A stretch of DNA of 64,000 nucleotides from Panax quinquefolius. Its lineage: Eukaryota; Streptophyta; Magnoliopsida; Apiales; Araliaceae. The position numbers were made by a program, and so were the translations under genes. The notes beneath the pieces were generated by a model. The model was not told where the DNA came from and did not search any database. It saw only the letters and a program-made list of their open reading frames with translations. The stretch is from the NCBI GenBank assembly GCA_020205615.1, contig CM035153.1:100399735-100463734 (forward strand). Reading direction: 5' to 3'. Of the stretch, positions 1-11,159 are shown one piece after another. Every line of letters begins with the position of its first letter. Position 1 is the stretch's first letter.

Positions 1-1240
1 AACACGAGACATACTCGGAGGTAACGCAAGTCTATAGGCTACATTTCCTACTCGGTCAAGAATTTGAAATGGACCAATAAATCATGGATTGAGCTTTCCT
101 CTCTTCCCAAATCTTGTAACACCCTTCCATGGGGTAACTCGCAACAATACATGATCCCCTACATTAAATTCCACGTCCTTTCGATGAAGATCTGCATAAC
201 TCTTTTGTCGATCTTGTGCTTGGTTTAGTATCGTTACGTTGTCGAATCATTAGTCATACGTACTAACTCGGGTCCCAACAATGTTGCTTCACCCACCTCA
301 TCCCAACATATTGGAGAACGACATTTTGTCCATATAATGCTTGAATGGAACCATGCCTATATTTGTTTAATAACTATTGTTGTATGAGAATTCCACCAAT
401 GGCAAGTACTTATCCCAACTTCCTTTGAAATCTAGGACACAGAGTTTTAATATATCTTCAAGAGTTTGAGTAGTCCTTTCTGATTGCCCATCCGTTTGAG
501 GATGGTATGCCAAACCAGATCAGAAATTGTGCCCATAGCTTTTTGCAAGCTAACCCAAAATCTTGAAGTGAATCTTGGGTCACGATCCAAAACTATGGAT
601 ACTGAGGCATGCCATACAACCTCACAATCTCATTCACGTACATACTAGCAAGACGTTCAAGGGAATAAGTCTCCCGTATCGGCAAGAAATGAGCAGACTT
701 GGTTAATCTATCAACAATAACCCAAATAGCATTGATGCCTTGAGAAACCTTAGGAAGACTCGTAACGAAATCCATAGTAATGTGTTCCCACTTCCATTCC
801 GGAATCTCAAGTGGTTGCAACGGACCCTTAGGTACAAGATGCTCCGCCTTTACACGTTGGCAAGTTAAACACATCGAGATAAACTTTGCAATCTCTCTCT
901 TCATATTGTTCCACCAAAATGTATGTCGAAGATCACGATACATTTTAGTTCTTCCAGGATGGATTGCAAATGGCGTATTGTGTGCCTCCATCATAATCTT
1001 GTACTTCAAATCAGAGTTGTTAGGAACACAAAGTCTAGAGTGGACTCGAAGTATTCCTTCTTCATCAATTCTCGCTTCCGGAATAGCTCCTTCTTGTACT
1101 TTCTTCTTCATACGCATCAACTCCGGGTCGGTGACTTGAGTAACCTTAACTTTTTCTATTAAAGTTGGCTCTATGCGTATACTTGACATCATCGCACTCG
1201 TTCCCGTATATGATCTTCTACTCACCGCGTCAGCTACCAC
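1..1240 (-). pseudogene. Integrase and C-terminal tail of element A
   Basis: The open stretch 1240-593 (215 aa) begins with the RNase H/integrase connection (VVADAVSRR), then the HHCC zinc-binding region (IHPG, CLTC) and the first catalytic Asp context (ITMDFV). The next catalytic Asp (DRDPRF) is found just past position 593 in another frame, so a frameshift separates them. Near 200-1 a further frame gives the tail (VTPWKG, GPFQILD, GNVAYRLALPP) with one TGA stop that looks like a C-to-T change in an Arg codon. No intact integrase can be made. The same region in element B (about 60950-62380) is more broken, so A is the better-preserved copy. The chromodomain that should follow is off window. 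Confidence 0.85.
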
Positions 1241-1720
1241 GTTCGCTTTTCCAGGATGGCATGATCAGAACATGTGCTGAAATGAGTCTCCTCTTGAGTT
1301 CTTCGAAGCTCTTCCCACATTCCTTGCTCCATTCGAATTTTGTTTCTCTACGAGTCAGCTGCGTTAATGGAATAGCGATTCGAGAATATCCTTCAACGAA
1401 TCTCCGATAATAACCAACTAAGCCTAGAAAGCTACGTATTTCGATTACTGACTTAGGTTGCTCTCAAATGTGACTCATATCCCAATCTTGGATAAGACGT
1501 CACAATGACACCTATCGATTTACTATCGCATTTAATATGGCGTCCCTACGGAGAGTCTCGCTTAGGTGAATTCCACAAAGAAAGTCACAAAATAAAGGCT
1601 CGGTACCAAATTCTATAGTTGAATTTTTAACTCACGAAGTTCAATAGGAGCCATTCGATATGAGATTTTAGAAATGAGTTTTGTCTGGGTTTCAAAGTCG
1701 ATACAAAATTTAATATCGTG
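1241..1720 (-). pseudogene. Collapsed reverse-transcriptase/RNase H region of element A
   Basis: Reading leftward, a short piece like the N-terminal RT boundary (MAPIELRELK, about 1660-1630) is followed by roughly 180 bp without recognisable RT. Then comes the RT C-terminal end (FLGLVGYYRRF, about 1435-1390; FEWS, about 1335) up to LIMPS (about 1265), which is joined directly to KANVVAD of the RNase H/integrase connection. In full gypsy elements RNase H, about 110 residues, lies between those two motifs. The catalytic xxDD motif of RT and all of RNase H are absent. Element B has the same junction, so the loss predates the split of the two copies. Confidence 0.78.
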
Positions 1721-2330
1721 CTTTGAGAGTAAGCCAAGAAATTCTTGAGAAATACGTCGGGAAAAATCAATAACAACAGAATATTATTCAAATCGGCGTG
1801 TCTTTATTCAAATCCATAACATGGACTAAGAAAACTTGACATCCGTAATAATAAGAATGACTTCATGGCTTGATATGAAAATGTTTGACTACAATGGTTT
1901 GATTGCTTGAATTGAATAACGGGTTGCTTAGGAATATGAAAACTAACAACCTTACAAAAGCAATCAATTTGGCATGATGAGTAGTTAACCTTAAAATCAC
2001 ATCAAAAGCAAATATCTCTATAGAAATAAGGTTAACGGTAATGTGATAGTGCCAACTTGAATCAAGCAAGATTTTTAAACAACGGATGTAATGAAAGTTT
2101 CTCCTAATGGAGTCTCCACAGATAGGGTCAAAGTTTAATTTCTCCGTAGTCAAGTTCAAACGTTGAGCGCAAGTAAGAGAGATAAAAGAATGGGTAGAAC
2201 CAATATCTAGTAAGGTATATACTTAGCGAATTTATAATTAACTAACCCGTGCTAACCGTTCGGGTTCCTCGCATTTTGACCGATCACAACAAACGCTCTT
2301 CCCAAATCGTTGACTTTGACTTTTACGGGA
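1721..2330 (-). pseudogene. Aspartic protease remnant of element A
   Basis: In shifting frames the minus strand matches the retropepsin region seen in element D: NLTTEKL (about 2157), FAFDVIL (about 2000), TTHHAK (about 1985), then VVSFHIP-like and FLVHVMDLN-like sequence leading to the RT boundary. The active-site segment, expected near 2215, is degraded by frameshifts. Family knowledge: this enzyme would cleave the Gag-Pol polyprotein inside the virus-like particle. It cannot be made from this copy. Confidence 0.7.
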
Positions 2331-3480
2331 TGATCTTTTGAGTCACCGTCCCTCATTGAACTAGGTTTCGCTCATCGTCTGATCTCGAGCGATATGTCCT
2401 TCCTTTCCACAATTATAGCATACCTTGAACTGTTGTGGGCGGTTTGATGATATGTCCCTCTTTTCCGCATTTGTAGCATATAATGGGTGGTCGTTCTCCT
2501 CCCTTAAAACTAGTTGCTCTTGTTGGCGTCCGACGCTTCACATGGTCGTTGTTGAATCTCCTCTTTTAAAATCTCCTCCCGATTCGCTTCTTCTATTTTC
2601 ATGGCCACGATTACCACCGGAGTGGTTCCGCCTTTGTCAGTATTCTTCTTTCTCCGTTTGGTTATCGTTATTACGATGATTTGCTATCTTGGTATGATCC
2701 TGGTTATGGTCCCTCGGTTGAACGTACTTGTTATCTCGCTCTAACAATCGAGCCCTGCTGACAACATCCTCGAATAGAGAAAATTTATGAGAAATGAGAT
2801 CTTGACGTATGTCGGGTTTCAAACCTCTCGAAACATCCGCGTCATACGTTCCTCATTCTCCACCAAATGAGGTGCAAACACGATAACTCCGCGAACTTCG
2901 CCTCGTCTTTGGGACAAATCGTCATGCTATTCTCGCTTTCTAGTCTAATCAACTCCACTTCCTTCATATGACGAATACTTTCGGGGAAGTACTTGTCATT
3001 GAATCGCTTTCAAACGTCTCCCATGACATCTTTGAGTCCGTGCAATTGGATGGAGTGCGCTTCACGATTCCCACCGATGTCTGCCTCGCCGCCATTTTAA
3101 CATAAAGGCGGCGAATGGAACTTTCTGTTCCTCCGTGCATCCCAAGACATCGAATATCTTGGTAATTTGTTTGACCCACGTCTCCGCTTTAATCGGATCC
3201 GCTTTCCCCGAGTGCTCGTGGTCCCAACTCTTTGAACCTGCCTTGTTGTGACCACCCGTGAATTGCTATCATTTCCTCCTCGTATTTTGAACACGAGTCT
3301 CCTCGTCGATTTTGCATGAACCGCAAAAAGCTTCTAAACATCCCTCGTTCATCATCTCGCTTTCGGTGGTGTTGTTCATAGGGAGGAACATTACCAAACT
3401 GTTACCACGTTCTCCTCGTTGGTGAGTACAGCATCTCAACGGTCTCATTTACTCCACCTCATTAATATTCTCGATCGACA
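2331..3480 (-). pseudogene. Gag remnant of element A
   Basis: Minus-strand frames give the gag capsid segment (GLKPDIRQDL, HKFSLF, RARLLERDN) between about 2830 and 2640, a basic Asn/Arg/His-rich linker (about 2640-2500), and a CCHC zinc knuckle around 2470-2420 (CYKCGKEGH); a second knuckle partner follows in a shifted frame. The same protein is open over 63983-63489 in element B. Upstream, toward the LTR, frames are broken by many small indels. Gag would form the particle and bind RNA through the knuckles. No intact start-to-stop frame exists. Confidence 0.75.
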
Positions 3481-3639
3481 TTCTCAAATCATCATAAAAT
3501 AAGGGTTAATTAAGGAAATCAATATATCACATAATATCCCTATATCTTGACCAACTAACAAATAAGCTTAGGTAGGACACACTTAGCGAAGGATTTACTC
3601 GTCTCTCCCTCCTAGTTCTATTCCCCGATCTTCGCCAGA

Positions 3640-3665
3640 GATCATATCCTAAACTCGATACCAAC
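3640..3665 (-). other. Primer-binding site of element A
   Basis: Directly inside the LTR the minus strand reads GGTTGGTATCGAGTTTAGG, close to the TGGTATCAGAGC site complementary to initiator methionine tRNA used by many plant gypsy elements. It matches the corresponding position in D (55814-55835) and shows that 3666-6522 is the 5' LTR. Confidence 0.75.
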
Positions 3666-4218
3666 CGTGGCGCCCCCAAAATAGGTATACACAACACCCA
3701 TTCCGAGTCGCCAAATACATGGTACAAGAAGCAAACTACAACTTTATTATTACAACAAAGAAAGCTGTGAGTTTAAATACGATATTATCTTACAGACAAT
3801 ATCTATACTCAAATAAATCCTCATCACATTTATTGATACATTATTTTACAAAAATGGTGAGGACTACTAAACAATCCTTTTAAAACATTCATTCCATACC
3901 CGACTAAGACTTCGCTACATTCTCGCCTCCTCGAGAAGAAAAATGGAACAACAAGGAAAAGGGTGAGCTCAACTAGCCCAAAAGAATATTATGACTAAGA
4001 TAATATACAACAAATTATCGTTAGTCTTCAACAGGAAAAAATCGATAGAATACAATAGACAACAAGTTTCGGATCAATATTCGCATGGCGGAAATAATAA
4101 TTCATAGAAGAGTTACGTAGAGAATGAAATCTACTATAATCTATGAATTTAACGAAATCCATCATCAATATTTTATCCTCAGTAACATCAATCAATATTC
4201 ATCTCAAATCAAATATTC

Positions 4219-4410
4219 ATCTTTGCACTACGGGCCAAAGATATTCATCACCGTCATGTTCATTTAAACACTGCTCATCTTTGCACTACGAGCCAAAAGA
4301 TATTAATCAATCGGTCATGTTCATCTCAACACTGCTCATCTTTGCACTACTGGCCAAAGATATTCTTCAGAAATCATTCATCTTTGCACTCTGGGCCAAA
4401 GATATTCAAT
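4219..4410 (-). repeat. Four-unit tandem repeat inside LTR A
   Basis: CATCTTTGCACT followed by GGCCAAAGATATT recurs at about 4219, 4275, 4336 and 4380, spaced 56, 61 and 44 bp. Equivalent arrays occur at 58556-58752 (B) and 28260-28410 (S). Confidence 0.85.
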
Positions 4411-4646
4411 AATATCATCATTTAAGATCGAGGATGATGAAAAATATTTTTAAAGAAACGAATCCAAAGGAAACAAAATGACAAGGATTAAGGATTAAGG
4501 ATTCAGTACTTGGTTTTATCCACGCCCAAAAATACCTCAAAAATAATCATAGTGGTGTAAAATTCAAGAATGATCAAAACATGGATACAATCGAGTTAGT
4601 ATCCGAATAGATATTTTGGACAAAAAGAAGAAATTTTATTTTTCTA

Positions 4647-4858
4647 TGAATAGTGCTTGATATCGTGAATAGTCAGAGTATCGTGAATAGTGCTTGATAT
4701 CGTGAATAAGTAACTCAGACACCAAAAGATAGAAATTCCACAAAAACATCTTCACGCTTCATGAATAGTACTGTGAATAGTAACTTCGTGAATAAGAACT
4801 CATGAATAGTAACTCGTGAATAGTAACTCATGAATAGTAACCCATGAATAGTAACCCC
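4647..4858 (-). repeat. Degenerate 13-15 bp tandem array inside LTR A
   Basis: Repeats of the form TGAATAGTAACTC, with CGTGAATAGT variants, occur at least eight times. The same array is at 58991-59202 (B), 27863-28027 (S, opposite strand) and 54594-54810 (D, opposite strand). Confidence 0.85.
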
Positions 4859-6527
4859 AGACATGAAAAAGTTCCAAATTTGATAAAAACTTCAAATCAA
4901 CATTTCAAAGATAATGATATTGAAGAAATAATATCATTACAAAAAAAAAATAATATCCCTTACCCTCGAAAGATCAAGATTTAAATTTGAAACACCTGAT
5001 ATAGGCTATGACTTGGACTTGCAAACCAGATAGCAATACTCAAAGTATACTCAAAATACTCACAAGAATACGCCTCGATAATATAGAGAGAGAAAACTTC
5101 GATTTACGGTGTGATTTTCAATTCTAACCTAAGCACCCTATTTATAGAAATTGCTTAGAACACCAAAAGCGTAAAAATTTAATAAATTAATAATATAATT
5201 ATATTATTTTCTACACATGTCTAGAATCTGATTTCAGCCATCAAACACATGCCACCTTCTAGAAAAAAAATAAGAAAAACGTTTTTCTAATTTTAAATAT
5301 TTTAAACTTCCAAAAATCAATTATTTCGGAGCTTCGGAACTTCAATAATTCATAATAAATAGCCCTTTCATCAGAAAATTCGAATCTCGCGAGTTTTTAT
5401 AGGAAATTCAATTCTCTACAACTTTGCAGAAGAAAGTTTTTCCAAATTCCAATCAGAAATTGACCGAAATCCACAAACGGGTGATTTTACAAGCTATAAT
5501 CAAATTTCGGTCAATAATTGTGTCCACCAACACACAAAACATGTGTTAAACATTTAATGCCACAAAAATACTCTTTCTCCTCATATACTCATATATCCCA
5601 CATTCATTGTAAAAATATCACCGTTAATATATTATTAAAATAATATATTTAAATGAATTATTTTATCAGAAAAAGATAAAATATTAATTTTCAACAATTG
5701 TCATTTTAAAAATTTTCTCCATCTATATCCACATAAAATCAATATTTTCCTCATCATATAAATCAATAATTAATTATTCACAAATAATATTACAGAATCA
5801 CAATATTGACAACAACCGTGCGCCTTCAGAGGAAGAGGGGCTTTCGAATAAGAATTTCTTCTTCTTGGCGCAATTAATTAGGTGACCAAACCTCTCCTTA
5901 GATGTAACTTTCTAGACATTGCCAATAATGTTATCTAATAATATTATTCAGATAATATGAATTATTGCTTCGATAATGAAAGATCTTTGTGTAATGACAA
6001 TTATTGAAACAACAACAATATAAAATATCAACGCAGACAATTATTAACTCAATAAAATAATCTTTGAGCAATGAATTATCGTAACCATTATTGAGTAGCG
6101 CCTTCTTCACGTAAGAATCAATAATTGGTGCAATACCAAGTGCTACTTGTTCAACAACGCAGCATTATTAGTGTGTTTTAACCACCGGGTATTCCAACAA
6201 AGATAATTGGTAACAACTACTGCCAGTTATTTAAAAACAACTTATATTTGTCGTTTTCTTCATCCAATCGCTTTTTCAGTTATGGGGCCCACACATGGGC
6301 ATCAAGGCGTCGTAAATGCGAATATTCCCGATCGCATTTAATATTCCACGACCAAACGAATATTCCCCGACAACAATGAATATTTTATAACCACTTGCTT
6401 ATTTTGAAATATTTGCATATTTAACCCTTAACTATCCACATTAATCAAATCAACCCTTACTATTTCAAAATAATAAATAAAGGAAATTCCTTTTTATTTA
6501 AAAAAAATTTCGGGGTCTTACATCAAA

Positions 6528-8012
6528 GGCGGTGGAATCCCATTATGAAGGAGGTGGTCAGGAAGGAAATAATCAAGTTACTGGATGCGGGCATTATCTA
6601 CCCTATCTCTAATAGTCCATGGGTTAGTCCAAGCGGTATGACAATGGTGTCTAACGAGAATAATGAGCTTATTCCCACATGGACGGTGATTGGATGGAGG
6701 GTATGTATGGACTATAGGAAACTGAACAAGTCCATTTACAAGGATTACTTCCCTCTTCCCTTCATTGACCAAATGCTTGATAGACTCACCGGGAATGAAT
6801 TCTATTGTCTTCTGGATGGATACTCAGGTTACAATCAAATTGCTATAGCGCCCGAAGATCAGGAGAAAATAACATTTACGTGTCTATATGGGACCTTTGC
6901 CTTCCGAAAAATGTCTTTCGGGCTATGTAATGCTCCTGCAACATTTCAGCGTTGTATGATGTCCATCTTTTCTGATATGGTGGAACATACACTCAAGTTA
7001 TTTATGGATGATTTCTCTATTTTTGGGAGTTCATTTGAGGACTGTCTACAAAATTTGATTTCAATCCTGAAAAGATGTGTAGAGACTAACCTAGTTTTGA
7101 ATTGGGAGAAATGCCACTTCATGGAGAGAGAGGGGATTATTCTGGGGCATAGAGTGTCTGCTAGTGGGATTGAAGTAGACAGAGAAAAATTTGATGTTAT
7201 TGATAACTTCAACCGCCATCATCAGTGAAAGGAGTAAGGAGTTTTCTGGGGAACGTAGGGTTTTACAGGCGGTTCATCAAAGACTTCCCTAAAATTACCA
7301 AGCCGCTCTGTAGCTTATTGGAAAAAGACGTGCTTTTCAAGTTTGACAAGGCCTACCTAGGAGCATTTAAACTATTAAAGGAGAGACTTGTCTCAGCTCC
7401 TATTGTAGTGTCTCCTGACTGGACCTTACCTTTTGAACTCATATGCGACGCCAATGATTATGCTATTGGGGCAGTGTTGGGACAACGAAGGGATAAGGTG
7501 TTTCACACTATATACTATGCCAGTAAAACCCTGACAGATGTTCAGCTTAATTACACCACTACTGAGAAAGAGCTTCTGGCAGTAGTATATGCCTTTAATA
7601 AGTTCTGTTCATATCTCATCGGAACCAATGTCATTGTGTATAATGATCATTCGACAATCAAATATCTAATCTCTAAGAAAGATGCCAAACCACGAGGTTG
7701 ATTAGATAGGTCCTTCTCCTTCAAGAATTTGATTTGGAGATTCGTGATAAAAAAGGAACTGAAAACCAAGTTGCGGATCACCTATCGAGATTGGAAAACC
7801 CAACTCACTCGAGGGAAAATAGGACAGATATTAATGACTTCTTCTCGGATGAGCAGTTGTATATGGTTCACAGTGTAGCACCGTGGTATGCAGACTTTGC
7901 TAATTTTGTCGCTTGTAATGTGCTACCTCCTAACATGAGCTATCAGCAGAGGAAGAAATTCCTGAATGATGCGAAGCATTATCTTTGGGGTGAGCCATTC
8001 CTGTTCAAATAA
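6528..8012 (+). pseudogene. Athila-type reverse transcriptase and RNase H, broken
   Basis: The frame 6545-7228 (227 aa) holds RT fingers and palm: GIIYPIS, WRVCMDYRKLN, DGYSGYNQIAIAPEDQEK, and the catalytic FMDD (LFMDDFSIFG, about residue 154). A frameshift near 7210 moves the reading to 7225-7701 ([12 protein letters not shown], then RNase H with [26 protein letters not shown] and [10 protein letters not shown]). A second frameshift near 7699 leads to 7734-8012 with the tether motif [11 protein letters not shown] starts mid-domain because element A is inserted just upstream. Family role: copying retrotransposon RNA into cDNA. Not functional here. Confidence 0.9.
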
Positions 8013-9170
8013 TGTGCAGACCAAATTCTGCGAAGATGTCTACCTGAGGGAGAAATTGAGGGTGTGCTCCATCATTGTCATTCATCTAACTATGGAGGGC
8101 ATTTTGGTGGGCAAAGAACAGCAACTAAGGTGCTCCAATCAGGTTTCTACTGGCCGACTCTGTTTAAGGATGCTCATCTATATGTATCGCAATGCGATAA
8201 TTTCCAGATAGTAAGAACCATTTCAAAAATGCATGAAATGCCTCTACAGAATATTCTTGAGGTAGAGCTATTTGATGTCTAGGGCATAGACTTCATGGGC
8301 CCGTTTTCATCCTCTTACAATAATCTGTATATACTCGTCGTTGTGGACTATGTATCCAAATGGGTGGAAGCCATAACTTTGCCTACTAATGATGCCAAGG
8401 TCGTGCTTAATTTCTTGAGAAAGAATATCTTTACCCGATTTGGCACACCTCGGGTAATTATTAGTGATGAGGGCTCGCATTTCTGCAATAAGTAATTTGA
8501 AGCCCTTCTTGCTAGATATGGGGTTTCCAATAAAATTTCCACCGCATATCATCCGCAAACAAGTGGACAAGCAGAGGTATCGAATAGGGAAGTCAAGCGG
8601 ATTCTTGAGAAAATTGTGAACCCTAACAAGAATGACTGGTCTAAGAAGCTGGATGATGTATTGTGGGCATATTGCACTGCCTACAAAATGCCTATCGGAA
8701 TGTCTCCGTATAGGCTTATTTATGGTAAGGTGTGCCATCTTCCCATTGAGTTGGAGCACAATGCATATTGGGCAATTCAAAAGCTTAACTTCGATTTGGA
8801 TGCAGTGGGTGAGAAAAGATTGTTACAACTTAATGAATTAAACGAGTTTCGGCTCCAAGCGTATGAAAACGCAAAGTTATACAAGAAGAAAATGAAGCGA
8901 TGGCATGACAAAAAGATAGTTGAAAGAGAGTTTGAACCGGGGCAAAAAGTGCTTCTCTTCAACTCCCGATTCAAATTTTTTCCAGGGAAATTGAAGTCCC
9001 AATGGTCGAGGCCATTTAAAATAGTGAAGGTATATCCACATGGAGCGATTGAGGTTGAAGACTCAAACTCTGGCAGAATTTTCAAAGTAAATGGGCAACG
9101 CGTTAAACACTACTGGGGCGGCGATGTCTGTCGTCAAATAACTTCCATTACACTTGATGACCCGATATGA
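8013..9170 (+). pseudogene. Athila-type integrase, three in-frame stops
   Basis: Reading continues in one frame as HHCHSS, GGHFGGQRTA (zinc-binding region), GIDFMGPF with the first catalytic Asp, SDEGSHF with the second, and the Athila C-terminal block (8616-9170: [44 protein letters not shown]). The frame is closed by TAA near 8010, TAG near 8281 and TAA near 8493, each consistent with a point change in a conserved codon. Family role: joining cDNA ends to host DNA. The stop at 9168-9170 is the natural pol end. Confidence 0.9.
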
Positions 9171-10495
9171 GCCGAGGGAATAGTCAAGCTGACGACTTTA
9201 AAACAAGCAATTGGTGGGGAGGCAACCTCATCTTAGTATCATTTTTTCTGCTTTTCTTTGTCTTCTGTCTTGTTCATAGTTCATATTTTCTATTATAGAT
9301 GTTAACATAGATTTGAGTATGTTTGTTGCTAGTAGTGGTTTATATATTAAGTATTGCCTAACTGGTTTGCATGATGCTATAGTCTTGCTTTTGGTATGGA
9401 TTTGATAAAAGTCAAGCCATGTGTGGTGAATTGCATTTTAATGTTAATTTTTAGTATACTCTGTTTAGTTTTCATGTGTGTAATAAATTGGTATGTTATC
9501 ATATTGTGGTGTCTGCAGTAGTATGGGTTAGATTCGTTAATTTTGTGGTTTGTAATAGTTTGTTGTGATGCATTGTTAGTTGTAATGGATAATAAGTGGC
9601 TTGGCATATACAGGTGAGCTCTACTTCTTGGGCTAATTCAGGGACGACGGTGCAATGCCTATGTTTAGCCTTCAATCAAGTACCGCAAATACTTAATTTA
9701 AAGCCCGTTTATAAGCCAAATATTAGCAAATACTGTAATAGCTTAGCGTCAATTTATCATGTACCACCACCCAACCCAACCTATTGGAAATATACGCTGT
9801 AGCGCCCATATTTTTCATGTGTCAAGTGCTGCAGCGCCACTTAAAAGTCTATTATCAATTGCTAGCGCTGCAACGCCTCTTAACGAAGGAATCTCAGCGC
9901 TGCAGCGCCAGTGGCGAGTTTTAGTTGACTAAAAATGGCATTTCTCGGTAGACTTGGGTTATTTTTACCAATCTTCTCAATAGTTACCCAAATTGTTTCT
10001 CCAAAAGCAAAACAGAATAGAACATCTTCTTGCCCTAGTTCATCTAACTCCGAATCGAAGCTTCAATTAGTGTCATTCCAGAGGATTCGTGCAATTTCTA
10101 CATCTGGGGCTTTCATATAACCTAAGGTAAATTGTTTATCAATTTCCCTTTATGGAATTGGATCTTTGAAGAATTTAGAACTTGAATTGCTTGAGCTTGG
10201 TTCTTATTTGCTTTGGTATGCTATTTGCACTACTTTGAGTGATTCTTTGAGGCAATTTTGGTTTAACAAGCGTCTTGGCAACGTTGTAAACCCTAGTTTC
10301 AAGAAGTGTGCACCAAGTGTTCGAGGAATCGCCCAAGAGAGAGTGGTTGGCATTTTGGAAGTGTTTGACAATGATTGGTTTGTTCGTCGTATTGGTTTTC
10401 AGTGAGGGCTATTACGGCTTCATATTAGGTGTTGTGGGCAGTGTTTTTGGTTCTATTTTTGGCATGTGGTTATGATATTATCTGAAAATTCCTAA
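9171..10495 (+). other. Spacer between pol and the env-like ORF of element E
   Basis: About 1.3 kb without a credible gene. It opens with a short segment after the pol stop (ATTGGTGGGGAGGCAACC, about 9211) typical of Athila elements. It contains a cluster of GCGCTGCAGCGCC-like palindromes at 9794-9909, and two short open frames (9935-10120, 61 aa; 10166-10405, 79 aa) that I do not recognise. Confidence 0.6.
9794..9909 (+). repeat. Cluster of four GCGCTGCAGCGCC-like palindromes
   Basis: Copies at about 9794-9807, 9826-9838, 9864-9877 and 9894-9909, each a variant of the near-palindrome GCGCTGCAGCGC. Three more lie in the LTR at 14338-14421. The text after each cluster is also alike (AGTTTTAGTTGACTAAAA against GGTTTTAATGACCTAAAA). 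Confidence 0.8.
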
Positions 10496-11159
10496 ATGGC
10501 TCCAAAGAAGTAAAAACTTAGCATTGGGGGATCCTCTTCGTCGACACCGCAATGGGACCATTCACGGTTCATTAGCAAGGAGGCTTTGGACAAGTATTAT
10601 ACAGTATTGGCTAGCAAGAGCCTAGTGCCAAAGAGAGGTCTCAGGCCTGATGTAAGGCTAGATGGAGAGCTATTTGTCATGATCGTCGACCGCAATTGGA
10701 CCCATTTCACACGACAGCTATTGTCCTCAGTCATTGCTCTTGTGAAGGAATTTTATGCCAACGCCTCAGCTGAGGGGAATTTGGTGGTCCAAGTTAGGGG
10801 TAAGGCAGTCCCGTTTGATAAGAGAACTATTAATGCATGCTTCCGGATGTCGAACTAAGATAGAGATTATTTAGCAAATGGTGTGCGCAGCTATGATTTA
10901 GAGGAAATTATAAAGAGGTTGTGTAAGCACAGCACCACTTGGAAAACAATATAAATGAGTACACGGGTGAAAAGTCTAGCTTCGCTCACATAGAGCTCTC
11001 GTGCTATGGGAAAGCATGGTATAGCTTTATCTGCCACAACCTGATGCCAACCAAGCATGTTAGTGACGTGACCAAAGAACAGGCGGTGTTGTTGTTTGTT
11101 ATTGTGACAAGATTGAAGATCGATGTAGGGTCTCTAATCCATGAATCAATTCTAAGGCT
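10443..11159 (+). repeat. Tandem duplication unit 1 (717 bp)
   Basis: Starts at GTTTTTGGTTCTATTTTTGG and ends at TCTAAGGCT. The second unit begins at 11160 with the same text; the offset is exactly 717 bp. The two differ by scattered substitutions and still carry the same frame breaks. Confidence 0.93.

Larger units (their letters stand above)
1..6522 (-). mobile_element. LTR retrotransposon A (Ty3/gypsy chromovirus type, non-autonomous), 3' end off window
   Basis: Reading right to left on the minus strand the order is 5' LTR (6522-3666), primer-binding site (about 3665-3640), gag, protease, a shortened RT scrap, integrase and an integrase C-terminal tail running off position 1. Order PR-RT-IN and the tail sequence (PWKG, GPF, GNVAY, LALPP motifs) are typical of plant Tekay/Del-like chromoviruses. 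The RT catalytic core and RNase H are missing, so the copy cannot be autonomous. It interrupts an Athila-type pol gene whose coding resumes at 6528. The expected 5-bp target-site copy on the right is TCAAA (6523-6527); its partner lies left of the window. Element B at 58004-64000 is a second copy with the same architecture and orientation. Confidence 0.88.
3666..6522 (-). repeat. 5' LTR of element A (about 2.86 kb)
   Basis: Ends on the minus strand are TGTAAGACCCC (6522 side) and GGGGGCGCCAC, a slightly mutated form of the GGGGGCGTCACA end seen in S and B (3666 side). It aligns along its length with LTR B (58004-60817) and with the reverse complement of LTR S (26271-28957). Inside are two short-repeat arrays: four units containing CATCTTTGCACT...CCAAAGATATTC (4219-4410) and a GTGAATAGTAACTC-type array (about 4647-4858). 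Long AT-rich blocks lie at 5560-6060. Confidence 0.92.

Noticed and set aside
780..1410. Plus-strand frames over 780-1410
   Set aside because: Antisense shadows of the integrase of element A.
4219..4410. Regularly spaced repeats that might suggest a CRISPR array
   Set aside because: Plant LTR with degenerate units, no constant repeat/variable spacer design and no cas genes; the same array occurs in other LTR copies.
8307..8780. 157-aa minus-strand open frame
   Set aside because: Antisense of the Athila integrase core, which explains its length.
9935..10405. Two short open frames before the env-like ORF
   Set aside because: No recognisable motif; they sit in a decayed transposon spacer and are compatible with chance.
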